Part shown: positions 1 to 10,200 of the stretch, in pieces
Layout of the letters: each line of letters begins with the position of its first letter
Numbering within the stretch: position 1 is the first letter of the stretch
Source: Plebeiibacterium sediminum
GTDB lineage: Bacteria; Bacteroidota; Bacteroidia; Bacteroidales; Marinilabiliaceae
Length of the DNA: 64,000 bases
Direction: 5' to 3'
NCBI RefSeq assembly: GCF_026013605.1
Contig: NZ_JAPDPJ010000004.1
Coordinates: 98,683-162,682, forward strand
Position numbers and translations under genes: made by a program
The notes under the pieces: model-generated
What the model was told of the DNA's origin: nothing
The model's input: the letters and a program-made list of their open reading frames with translations, nothing else
Databases searched by the model: none

Positions 1-645
1 TTAACGGAAGAGAATGAGTCTGCCTGGATTGCTCAACGTGATGGCAGAACAAAAGACGGGTATGATAAAACCCAGATCTCTTTGCTTAAGATGCTTACCA
101 TAAAAGAAAAAGATCATATTGCAGCTTTAAAAAAGTTTAATATCTGTCCTGTATCTATTTCCTATGAGTTAGAACCTTGTGATATTTATAAGGTAAGAGA
201 GCGACTAGCTTCAGCAGAAGAGGAATATGTAAAGGAAAAAGACGAAGACTTCAATAGTATTCTTAATGGAATAGTCGGAACGAAAGGCAGGGTTCATATT
301 GCTTTCGGAAAGCCGGTTAACTGCTTCATTGATGAAAATATAGATGAATTGGATAATAATAATATTCATCAAAAAGTATGCGACGAAATGGATCGGCAGA
401 TCTGGTTAAATTATCAGTTAAATCCATTTAATTATGTGGCATATGATATTTTAAATACAAGTCAGCAAAATATGGGTGCAAAATATTCTGAACAGGATAT
501 TGATGATTTCTATGATCTTATAGATCAAAAAGTATCAGGAGAAACAGATCAAATCAGAATTAAAAAGCAAAAAGACGGTTTGCTAAAAATGTATGCAGCA
601 CCAGTTGAAAGTTATCTTAAAGTAAAATGTGAGGTTGAAGGTTAA
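1..645 (+). CDS. PlsC-like phospholipid/glycerol acyltransferase, C-terminal part (5' end outside window)
   Basis: The reading frame is open from the first base and ends with TAA at 643-645, so the gene starts before the window. The first residues include WIAQRDGRTKDG, which resembles the motif after the catalytic block of Bacteroidota PlsC-type acyltransferases (lysophosphatidate or glycerol-3-phosphate acyl transfer at the inner membrane). The HX4D catalytic motif would lie upstream and cannot be checked. The remaining 214 residues are hydrophilic, with no membrane segment. A TTG near position 82 is an internal codon rather than a start, because the family motif lies before it. The gene is a housekeeping lipid gene bordering the polysaccharide loci. 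The family call is by motif recall and moderately confident. Confidence 0.65.
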   Translation, partial: LTEENESAWIAQRDGRTKDGYDKTQISLLKMLTIKEKDHIAALKKFNICPVSISYELEPCDIYKVRERLASAEEEYVKEKDEDFNSILNGIVGTKGRVHIAFGKPVNCFIDENIDELDNNNIHQKVCDEMDRQIWLNYQLNPFNYVAYDILNTSQQNMGAKYSEQDIDDFYDLIDQKVSGETDQIRIKKQKDGLLKMYAAPVESYLKVKCEVEG

Positions 646-761
646 ATTAAGTGATATAGAATAAATATATACCTATGATTGGATTCATTAACATATATAG
701 AAAGAATAGTATATTTAAATTAAATTTACTAAGTTAGCTTGATATAGAATTAAGGAAGGGA

Positions 762-3700
762 ATGAATCAACAACTCAGATTTGGTATATTAATAGTTTTC
801 TTATTTCAGTTTCTTGCTGTTGGACTTTTTGCACAGCGTGATATCAGTTTTGATTCTTTTTTGCAAGAAAATGGTCTGCCTAATAATCAGGTTCAATGCG
901 TTTTTCAGGATTCAAAAGGGATTATATGGGTTGGTACAAACCTGGGATTAAGTCGTTTTGATGGATATAAGTTTGTCAATTTTCTTGAATCAGATATCGA
1001 TAGTCTCAGCATTAAAGGTACAATTGTAAGAGCCATTGATGAAGATGATAAGGGCCATATTCTTGTTGGAATGGAGAGTGGTGGACTCAATGTGTTCGAT
1101 AAAAAATTGGAACGTTTTGAAAGACCACTTAAAAAGCATCATCTTTTTAAAGGCAGGGACATTTCGGTTAATGCAATAAAAAAAGATGATAAAGGAAATA
1201 TTTGGTTGGGAACTAGCATAAGTATCTTAAAGATAAACCCGCAAGGTGATATTGAAAGGATACCATTAGATAGTGAGGATGAGGAGTTTGTTAGGGTGTT
1301 GCAATTTGATAAGGATGGTAAGCTTTGGGCAGGAACCAATAATGGGCTCTTTGTAATAAATCCGTTATCATACAAATACGAAAAGATTGATTTGCCATAT
1401 AATGAAGACTTTAATCATAATCATGAAGTATGGGAAATTTATTTAAATGAGGATGGAAATCTTTGGATTGGATCTTATACCACTGGGATTATTATCTTAA
1501 ATCCTGAAACAAAGCAAACTCAGCTTTTAAATCTCAAACCTGAATTTGAAAGATCCAGAACTGTTCGTTCGATAGTTTCTAAAGAAAAAGGGAAATACTG
1601 GATTGGTACTCGGGCAGGATTATATTTCTATGATCAGGTTAAAGGAGCAGTTTCAGTTTTTCGTCATGATGACAGAGAACCGAAAAGCCTTGTTAATAAT
1701 TCTGTTTTGGATATTTTTACTGATCGACAAGGTAAAATATGGATTGGTACCAGAGGAGGATTAAATCTTATTTCAAATAGTACTCAGGTATTTCATAATT
1801 ATAATGCTCATCCTTCTGATAAATCAAGCCGATACTTAAATAGTAGTGTTATTTATGCCTTTTATGAGGATGATCAGGGGAAAATATGGGTTGGAACCGA
1901 AGATGGAGGTATTAATATTTATGATCCTAAATCCAATACCTACAGCTATATTAAGGTTGATGAAAATAACCCTGATGCTTCAATTTCCAGAAATTGTATT
2001 AAGGCTTTTCAAGAAGATAAAGAAGGGAATTTGTGGATTGGGACCTACTATGGTGGAATAAGTGTTTTAAACTTTAAAACAGGTAAGTTTACTCAATTCA
2101 GGAACGATCCGAATAATCCTAAAACCTTATCGGATAACCGGGTTTGGGATATCATGAAAGATGATAATGATGAAATTTGGGTAGCTACAACTGGAGGGGT
2201 TGATAAATTTGATGCTGCAACCGGAGAATTTATTCACTATCCACAATTAGCCCGGGAGCAAGTGTTTTGGATTGATATTGACTCTCATGAAAATATTTGG
2301 TTGGGAACTCAGGATGAAGTTGTTATTTATAATCAGCGAAATAATGAAATAGCTAAGTTTAAAGAGCACTCCCGGAATTTTTTAGAAGATTCGAAAGGTC
2401 GTTTTTGGATTACTACTTTAGATAAAGGAATTGTTCAATATTCGCGATTTGAAGGTCCTACCCGATATTTTCAATATGATGATGGTTTATGTAATAATCA
2501 GGCATTATGTATTCTTGAGGATGATGCGAATACTTTATGGATAAGCACTTCTAATGGATTGTCGAATTTTAACCCGGAAACTGGCGTTTTTAGAAATTTT
2601 TCAAGCAAGGATGGATTACGAAATAACCAATTTACTTATGGAGCTGCATATAAAACAAAAGATGGTAATCTTATTTTTGGAGGAATATCCGGCTTCAATA
2701 TCTTTCATCCGGAAGATGTAAAATCCGATAAAAATGAATATCCAATCGTGTTTACGGATTTACGAGTTTTCAATAAAAAGGTGAAAATTGGTCCGGATCA
2801 AGATGCTGTACTCAAGCAAAGTATATTAGAAACAAATCATATTGTTTTGGATTACAAACAAAATGTATTTACGCTCGATTTTGCAGCCTTAAATTATACC
2901 AATAGTGAAGCTAATTTATATTCATATTATCTCGAAGGATTTGATATGGACTGGAGTGAGCCAAGCAAGCAGCATTCAGTTACGTATACAAACCTTGATC
3001 CTGATGATTATGTATTCAGGGTGAAACGTATTGTTCCGGGAGCTCCAGATAGTAATGAAGCTTCAATTAGCGTTACGATTTTACCTCCATTCTGGCGTAC
3101 CTTGTGGTTTAAATTAATTATTCTGGGAGTAATTATTGGGTTAATTTATGTGTTAATTCAATTTGCCATCTTCCGACAAAAAATTAAACATGAGGTGATT
3201 TACGAACGAATGAATTCTAAACGTCAAAGAGAATTGGAAAATTTGAAAATGAAGTTTTTTACCAATATCTCTCATGAAATTAGAACGCCACTATCATTAA
3301 TCATTACACCTCTCGAAAAACTCACCTCTCAAAAGTTATCTGTAGATGAAGTACAATCGCATCTTCAAATAATGAGGAAGAGTGCCAATAAATTAAGTCG
3401 TTTATTTAATCAATTGCTTGATTTTAGAAAACTTGAATCAGGGAATTTAAAACTTCAATTAAAGCAGGGTGATTTGGTTCGGTTTATTGCAGATGAGGTA
3501 AATACATTTAAAAGTTTTGCAGAGGAGCAGGGAGTCGAGTTGTCTTTTAATTCTTTAAAAGATAAATTGTTGACTTGCTTTGATGTGGATAAGATTGAAA
3601 ATATCTTAAATAATTTATTATCCAATGCTTTTAAGTATACTGAAAGCGGAGGAACTGTTTTGGTTAATTTATCGTTGATTTTTGATTCGGTAGAAGATGA

Positions 3701-4808
3701 AATGAATCAAAAGATTGATAAAGAGTTTATTAAGATTGTTGTAAAAGATACAGGGAGAGGTATTTCTCAAAATAGTATTCAACGAATTTTTGATCGTTTT
3801 TATCAGGCTGAAGACAGGGAATTAATGAAGGGAACAGGAATCGGATTATCTTACGTTAAAGAGCTTGTAGAACTTCATAACGGAACAATATCCGTTTCAA
3901 GTAAGCCTGGTAAAGGAAGTGAGTTTACAGTACTCATTCCTCTCATTACAGATTGTTCAGAGTTATGGATTTCTGAAGATAGTGAGTATGAAAATCAGAG
4001 TAATGAGAATGAATTGAACACAGTAAAATCTGAACCAGTAGCAAAAGCAAAATACTTATTGATAGTAGAGGATAATGCAGATGTTAGAATGCTATTGAAA
4101 ACTCACTTTGAGTCGAAATATACCGTAATTGAGGCCACTAATGGAATAGCAGGTTGGGAAAGTGCTTTAGATACTTTACCAGATATAATTATTAGTGATG
4201 TTTTAATGCCCGAAATGGATGGATATGAGTTCTGTTTTAAAGTTAAGAATGATGAAAGAACATCTCATATTCCGGTTATTTTATTAACCGCATTGCATTC
4301 TTCAAAACATGAATATAAAGGATTATCCTGTGGGGCGGATGATTATATTACCAAGCCATTTGATCTTAATATTTTACAGGCAAAACTAGAAAATATACTG
4401 GCTTTAAGAAAATCTCTGAAAAAGAAGTTTTCAGATGAAATTACACTGCAACCTAAAAATGTAAAGGTATCTTCACCTGATGAAAAATTTCTGCAGCGTG
4501 CTGTAAAAAGTGTTGAAAAAAACATTGCAAATCCCGAGTTAGATATTGAAACATTTGCCAAAGAAGTTGGAGTTAGCCGTATGCAGTTATACAGAAAGTT
4601 AGATGCTCTGACAAATATGACTGTGAAAGAATTTATACGTAATATCCGACTTAAAAGAGCAGCCCAATTAATTCAGCAAGATAAAATGACAGTAAATGAA
4701 ATTTCATATGCTGTTGGATTTCGCGATGTTTCACATTTTCGAAAGTGCTTTAGGCAACTTTACGGAATGAATGCAACAGAGTACAAGCAAAAGCTTATGG
4801 AAGAGTAA
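762..4808 (+). CDS. Hybrid two-component system regulator (HTCS-1)
   Basis: This 1348-residue one-protein sensor-regulator fuses a periplasmic glycan sensor to a cytoplasmic kinase and DNA-binding domain. A signal peptide covers residues 1-24. A two-bladed reg_prop-type propeller with repeated IWVGT/LWIGT blades spans about 30-690, followed by a Y_Y_Y domain at about 700-775 and a membrane segment at about 783-805. The HisKA motif NISHEIRTPLSL carries phospho-acceptor H838. The HATPase N-box (NNLLSNAFKYTE) lies near 948-959, with DTGRGIS and GTGIGL further on. The receiver domain (about 1098-1215) has acceptor D1146, and an AraC-type HTH ends the protein (about 1246-1345). The AGGAAGG just upstream supports the ATG. 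HTCS proteins usually activate nearby polysaccharide loci on binding oligosaccharides. The ligand is unknown; xylan or pectin is inferred from neighbours. Confidence 0.95.
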   Translation: MNQQLRFGILIVFLFQFLAVGLFAQRDISFDSFLQENGLPNNQVQCVFQDSKGIIWVGTNLGLSRFDGYKFVNFLESDIDSLSIKGTIVRAIDEDDKGHILVGMESGGLNVFDKKLERFERPLKKHHLFKGRDISVNAIKKDDKGNIWLGTSISILKINPQGDIERIPLDSEDEEFVRVLQFDKDGKLWAGTNNGLFVINPLSYKYEKIDLPYNEDFNHNHEVWEIYLNEDGNLWIGSYTTGIIILNPETKQTQLLNLKPEFERSRTVRSIVSKEKGKYWIGTRAGLYFYDQVKGAVSVFRHDDREPKSLVNNSVLDIFTDRQGKIWIGTRGGLNLISNSTQVFHNYNAHPSDKSSRYLNSSVIYAFYEDDQGKIWVGTEDGGINIYDPKSNTYSYIKVDENNPDASISRNCIKAFQEDKEGNLWIGTYYGGISVLNFKTGKFTQFRNDPNNPKTLSDNRVWDIMKDDNDEIWVATTGGVDKFDAATGEFIHYPQLAREQVFWIDIDSHENIWLGTQDEVVIYNQRNNEIAKFKEHSRNFLEDSKGRFWITTLDKGIVQYSRFEGPTRYFQYDDGLCNNQALCILEDDANTLWISTSNGLSNFNPETGVFRNFSSKDGLRNNQFTYGAAYKTKDGNLIFGGISGFNIFHPEDVKSDKNEYPIVFTDLRVFNKKVKIGPDQDAVLKQSILETNHIVLDYKQNVFTLDFAALNYTNSEANLYSYYLEGFDMDWSEPSKQHSVTYTNLDPDDYVFRVKRIVPGAPDSNEASISVTILPPFWRTLWFKLIILGVIIGLIYVLIQFAIFRQKIKHEVIYERMNSKRQRELENLKMKFFTNISHEIRTPLSLIITPLEKLTSQKLSVDEVQSHLQIMRKSANKLSRLFNQLLDFRKLESGNLKLQLKQGDLVRFIADEVNTFKSFAEEQGVELSFNSLKDKLLTCFDVDKIENILNNLLSNAFKYTESGGTVLVNLSLIFDSVEDEMNQKIDKEFIKIVVKDTGRGISQNSIQRIFDRFYQAEDRELMKGTGIGLSYVKELVELHNGTISVSSKPGKGSEFTVLIPLITDCSELWISEDSEYENQSNENELNTVKSEPVAKAKYLLIVEDNADVRMLLKTHFESKYTVIEATNGIAGWESALDTLPDIIISDVLMPEMDGYEFCFKVKNDERTSHIPVILLTALHSSKHEYKGLSCGADDYITKPFDLNILQAKLENILALRKSLKKKFSDEITLQPKNVKVSSPDEKFLQRAVKSVEKNIANPELDIETFAKEVGVSRMQLYRKLDALTNMTVKEFIRNIRLKRAAQLIQQDKMTVNEISYAVGFRDVSHFRKCFRQLYGMNATEYKQKLMEE

Positions 4809-5027
4809 CTTATGGCCAACAATAGATTTTTCCTGTGTTTTGATTGCTATTTCCTTTTGTGTTGATAATCATATTATTGTTCTTGGCTTATCCTTATAGA
4901 ATGCGTTTCAGTAATAATTCCTTATTATTAAGGCTTTTTTATCATGTAAAGTATTGATATATCAGTAAATTAAAGTATTCTTGTAATAATTTAGAATATT
5001 TTAACGATTAACCCAGAGTTTCAAATT
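4809..5027. other. Intergenic region with weak terminator-like hairpin
   Basis: This gap between HTCS-1 and the flavoprotein gene holds no credible reading frame. A short inverted repeat (CCTTA/TAAGG, 4920-4933, 4-nt loop) followed by CTTTTTT could be a weak intrinsic terminator for HTCS-1. The 5-bp stem makes this tentative. Confidence 0.35.
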
Positions 5028-6536
5028 ATGGCCCCGAAAAAGGCAATTATTATTGGTGCAGGATTGGGTGGACTTTCTGTAGCATCTTATTTACAAATGA
5101 ATGGTTTTGAAACTCAGGTTTTTGAAAAGCATAATTTACCAGGAGGGTTGTGTACCTCATGGAAAAGGAAAGACTATTTAATAGATGGTTGTATTCATTT
5201 TTTGGTTGGAACAAGTCAAGGAGAATCTACTTATCCAATATTAAATGGATTAATTGATATGCAGAAGCTGGATTGTGTATATCATGATAGTCATTTTAGA
5301 ATGGATAAAGGTAAAGAATCGATTACTTTTTATAGTAACGTGGATAAACTGGAGAAAGAATTACTGGTAAAAGCTCCAGAAGATAAAAAGCAGATTCTTT
5401 GGTTGATAAAGGGAATACGTAAATTTTTAACCATTCAATTGCCCGTATCCAAACCCATTGAAATAATGGATTTGCCAGATAAAATGAAGGTAGGAAAAAT
5501 GATGCTGCCTTATGCGATAAGGATGCTTAAGGCTTTTAGAATATCCAATAAACAATTTACTGAAAAACTAAAAAATCCGCATCTTAAAAAAGCTTTCCAA
5601 ATAGGCTTTGTTGATGAACTTCCTGTATTCTCTACAATGTTAATGTTCGTTTGGCGGCACAATCAGCAAATGGGGTATCCTAAAGGAGGCGCTATTCATC
5701 TGTCATCTTTAGTGGCCAATAACTACATTGATCTGGGTGGTACTATTTCTTACCAGCAAGGCGTTTCTAAAATTCATACCAATAATAACAGAGCAACAGC
5801 TATAGAACTTGAAAATGGGGAAGTACATCATACAGATATTGTAATTTCTGCAGCAGATGGTAAGTCAACCATTTATAATCTGCTTGATGGAAAATATAAA
5901 GATGAGCATATTGTTGAACGATATGAAACATCAACATTTGAAACCATTGATAAAACTTTATATGTATCAATTGGTGTCAACAAAGACCTTTCGAAAGAAC
6001 CTCATAAAACCTATTTTCTGTTAAAAGAACCGATTAAAATTGATCAAAAGACCACGTTGGATCATCTTGAGTTTACACACTACTGTTATGATCCTAAAGC
6101 TGCGCCTAAAGGTAAATCATTACTTACATTGATGCCAGAATCATTAGACTGGGAATATTGGGTTGACCTCAGGAAGAAAGATATCACAGCATATAATGAA
6201 CAGAAACAACGTGTGGCAAATCAATTAATAGAAGCTTTAGATGATCATTTAGGAGATTTTAAAAATCATGTAGAAATGATTGATGTGGCAACGCCAGCAA
6301 CTTATATTAGGTATACAGGTAATTGGACAGGAGGACAAAATAGTTGGAAAGCAAAAAAGGAAACTGCAAAAAAGCCCAACGCATGGAAGATTAAAGGATT
6401 AAATAACTTTTATATGACAGGACAATGGGCTGGTGTATCAGGCGGATTAAATTTGGTTATAGTTATGGGAAATCATTTAGCACAAATGATTTGTAAGGAC
6501 TTCAATATGCCATTTTCTTTTAAGCAGAAGTCTTGA
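5028..6536 (+). CDS. CrtI/retinol saturase-like FAD-dependent oxidoreductase
   Basis: The 502-residue protein begins with a dinucleotide-binding fold, IIIGAGLGGLSVASYLQ, followed by FEKHNLPGGLCTSW. Together these are the FAD-binding signature of the phytoene desaturase / carotenoid isomerase / all-trans-retinol 13,14-reductase family. A C-terminal GLNNFYMTGQW and GGLNLVIVMGN segment completes the FAD site. The length is normal for the family. There is no signal peptide. No carotenoid genes (crtB, crtY) flank it, so the substrate cannot be assigned; a polyene or related lipid is possible. It lies alone between HTCS-1 and convergent genes, so its link to polysaccharide use is unclear. The fold is confident; the reaction is not. 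Confidence 0.8.
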   Translation: MAPKKAIIIGAGLGGLSVASYLQMNGFETQVFEKHNLPGGLCTSWKRKDYLIDGCIHFLVGTSQGESTYPILNGLIDMQKLDCVYHDSHFRMDKGKESITFYSNVDKLEKELLVKAPEDKKQILWLIKGIRKFLTIQLPVSKPIEIMDLPDKMKVGKMMLPYAIRMLKAFRISNKQFTEKLKNPHLKKAFQIGFVDELPVFSTMLMFVWRHNQQMGYPKGGAIHLSSLVANNYIDLGGTISYQQGVSKIHTNNNRATAIELENGEVHHTDIVISAADGKSTIYNLLDGKYKDEHIVERYETSTFETIDKTLYVSIGVNKDLSKEPHKTYFLLKEPIKIDQKTTLDHLEFTHYCYDPKAAPKGKSLLTLMPESLDWEYWVDLRKKDITAYNEQKQRVANQLIEALDDHLGDFKNHVEMIDVATPATYIRYTGNWTGGQNSWKAKKETAKKPNAWKIKGLNNFYMTGQWAGVSGGLNLVIVMGNHLAQMICKDFNMPFSFKQKS

Positions 6537-6613
6537 CAGATGGATGTTTAAAACTTCTTAATTTCAGTTGATAAGGTTATAAACTACATGTTAACAATGA
6601 AATTTCAGCAGAA

Positions 6614-7102
6614 TTAAAACTTGAGTTTCAACTTTAAGTAAATCTTTTGCAGTACAGATTTAAATTGTTCTTTACTTTCAATTTTATCTCGATAAAAAAG
6701 AGCCATACAGAAAAACACCACCATATTAACGCCAAACTGCCAATAAGTAGAGGCACCTGGTTTGGGTGTTTGACCAAAATAGTGTATCGAATACAGAATG
6801 ACGAATGCCTGAATGGATGGAATGATCGTTGCGGTCATTATTGCTGTATTCCTTGATTGTATTAATTGAGTTATTTTTTCACATACTCTGATGTTAAAAC
6901 CGCCCATTAATAAATTGAAAGAGAATTGTTTGAAAAAACTATATAAAGCTGGATTAAAGCCATGTTCATAATTAATAAAGAATACTATCGATCCGGTTAC
7001 AATACCCGAAAGACTGCCCATCAGGAAATTGATATGCTTATTTAACCAGATAAATATTTTCCACAACCAGTTGGATTTTGTAGAAGTACTTGTTTTTGCC
7101 AT
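6614..7102 (-). CDS. Small integral membrane protein of unknown function
   Basis: A 162-residue protein from ATG at 7102; a GTG five codons upstream (7117) is a less likely start. It has about four hydrophobic segments: roughly residues 30-50 (MGSLSGIVTGSIVFFI), 60-75, 95-115 (MTATIIPSIQAFVILYSIHY) and 125-145 (FGVNMVVFFCMALFY). The N-terminus is Ser/Thr/Lys-rich and the C-terminus basic (KIYLKLKLKF). I recognise no family. It is convergent with the upstream flavoprotein gene and transcribed in the same direction as HTCS-2, 145 bp downstream of it, so it could share that transcript. No function is proposed. Confidence 0.7.
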   Translation of the reverse strand: MAKTSTSTKSNWLWKIFIWLNKHINFLMGSLSGIVTGSIVFFINYEHGFNPALYSFFKQFSFNLLMGGFNIRVCEKITQLIQSRNTAIMTATIIPSIQAFVILYSIHYFGQTPKPGASTYWQFGVNMVVFFCMALFYRDKIESKEQFKSVLQKIYLKLKLKF

Positions 7103-7247
7103 TTTTTTTGTGTTCACGCAGCAAAGGTAATAATTCTTATTAAATTGAATAATTTCACATCTTTTAGCTCAATAAACAACGTACAAAAGTGTAATTGTAA
7201 TATGGCTTAAAACTATCACTACAAACTAATGCAAGAACTTTAATACA

Positions 7248-10200
7248 TTAGTTATTCTCATCATCTTCCAGATCAGATGGATCAATAATTTTATGTTGTT
7301 TTAAAATATATTCTTTGGGTGATACTCCATAATAGGTTTTAAATGACTTTGAAAAATGCGAAAGGTTTGTAAATCCTACAGCATAAGCCACTTCACTAAT
7401 GTTTGTTTTTTGAGTAGTTAGTAGATAGGCAGCCTGTTTCATTCTTATATTTTTGATCAGATCACGAGCTGATTGATTGGTTAGTTCCTTCAATTTGCGG
7501 TGCATATGTACTCGACTAATTCCAATTTCGTCAGCAAGGATTTCTACATTTAAGTCACTGTCTCCAATTTTATTTTTAATAACAGTCATTACTTTTTGTA
7601 ACAGTACCTCATTATGTGATTCTTGCTCAATATTATCGATTTCAAGTTCTGCTTTAGGTTGTAATTTTTGATAAATTCTACTTCGGTTTTCAAGTATGTT
7701 ATCAATAATTTTCTTTAAAAATTCAGTATTAAAAGGTTTTATTAAATACATATCGGCACCAGTTTCAATACCTTCGTTTTTATCTTCTTCTTTTGATAAT
7801 GCTGTTAGAAGTATAACCGGTATATGATTGGTTAAAATATTTGATTTAATTCTCTTGCATAAAGTAATACCATCCATACGAGGCATCATGATATCACTTA
7901 TAATTAAATCCGGTTTTTCATCAATTACTATTGAATGGGCTTTTTGTCCATCTTCGCATGCAACAATTTTATAATATGGCGATAATTCAGTAACAAGATA
8001 ATTTCGGATGTCCACTTCATCATCAACCACCATAATTTTATAATGAGTTTTTGGTTTTGTTTTATCCTCGCTATCTGCTTTTTTACTTTGAGACTCAAAT
8101 GGAATAATCTTACCTGGAGTTGGTAAAACATTGCTTTGTGTTAGTAAATCCTCTTTAGGTAAATGTTTATTTCCAACAGGAAGTAAAATGGTAAAAACGC
8201 TTCCTTGTTGGTCTTTCCTATTGGTAACGGTTAATTCACCTTTGTGCAAATTAACTAATGATTTTGACAGGTGTAAGCCAATACCAGTACCTCCTGCATG
8301 ACGGGTTTCTTCGCTATTAGCCTGGTAAAAACGATCGAATATTCGTTGTTGATCACTTTCTTTTATTCCAATACCAGTGTCACTTACATCAATTTTAATG
8401 TAATCATGAATGTGTGATGTTTTATTAGCAATGGTTTCTCTGGAAATATTAATTTCAATAGAACCATCAGATGGTGTAAATTTAAACGCGTTGGATAATA
8501 GATTAAAGATGACTTTCTCAAAATTAAGAGTATCAATCCAAACCTCAATGTCCGGATCTACTGTATCCACACTTAGTTTTATGTTTTTATCCTGAGCAAA
8601 AGTTTCGTATGAACTAGCCAACTGATTAATGAAATTATAAATATTGGTGGACTGATATTTCATTAATATTTGTCCTTTATCAATCTTTCTAATATCCATC
8701 ATCTGACCAACTAACCTAAGCAAGCGATAGGCATTTTGTTGCATCAATTTATACAAGCGTGATGTTTTTGCATCAGGATCTGTTTGTAATAACTTTTCTA
8801 AAGGATCAATAATTAAAGATAAAGGTGTTTTAATTTCATGAGAAATATTGATGAAGAATTGCATCTTCATCTCATTGACTTTTTCAGACTGCTGATGCCG
8901 AACTTTCTCCATGTAAAATAAAACAATGGCATAAAAGAATAAACCAACAAAAACAGTCCAAAGTAACTTTGCCCAAAAGGTTTTATACCAGGGAGGATAA
9001 ATGATAATCGTAAGTTCACGAGGAGTAGAATACTGATCTTTGTAAACGCCTCTCACATAAAATTTATAGATTCCGTGATTTAGGTTAGTATAAGTGGCTC
9101 TTCGGTTTTGAGCATCGGTTTTATGCCATTCCAAATCAAAACCTTTCATTGTATATTCGTAATTTACACGAGTTTGAGTAGCTATTTCGGTAGAGGTAAA
9201 GCCTAATGTAAATACGTTATCCTCTTCTCGTATTCTTACGGTGTCGGCCAATACAATAGATTTATTTAAAATGGTATGATTTCCTGTTTTATCTCCAATT
9301 TTAATGTTTTTATTAGACAGGCTAAATTCAGTAAGTAATACATCATCAAGATGATGTGAGTAATTTAGGTAATCTCTTTTGATTTGAGTTATTCCATTTA
9401 TTCCACCAAAAAATAACTCGTTTTCTTTGGTTTTACATACGGCCATTCGAGAAAATTCATTGGCCTGTATTCCGTCGTATGAATAATAATTTGTAAAAGA
9501 TTCATCTTTAGGATTAAATCGCGATAGACCGTGATGTGTACTAATCCATAATTGCTCATACTCATCTTCTGCTATTGCACAAATTGAATTATTACAAATG
9601 CCGTTTTCTGTATTGTAAATTTTGGTTTTAAATGTTTTTGGATCTAGTTTTACTAAGCCATCATAAGTTCCTATCCAGATATTGTTTTTGCTATCTGACT
9701 GGATGCAGTTTACAGTATTATTTTTTAAAAGACCATTTTCTTCTGAAAAATGAGTGAGTTTGTTTTCTTTAATATTGATACAATAAAGGCCGACATATGT
9801 ACCAAACCATATGTTTTCATCATTATCAATAAATAAGGAAATAACCCATTGTGGAATTTGTTTATTTAATGAATCAGGAATACCCAAACCTGGTTGAAAA
9901 ATTTTACTTTTAATATTAAATCGTCCTATTCCATTTCCTAAAGAAGCCAAAATGAGTTGGTCATCGTTTAATTTTTGAATGGCAGTAATATTGTTGAACA
10001 GGTTATCTTTAGGTCTGTCAAATCTATCGTTATAGGTTTTAAAAGTTTGGGAAGATTTATCGTAAACAATTAAGCCATTAATATATCTCCCGGCCCATAA
10101 ATTTTGATTCGAATCATTGTAGATCGTTAATATATTTTGGCCTAAAAGATTACCTGTTCTGTCTTTCAATGGCAAGTGTGTAATTGTATTTGAATTACGC

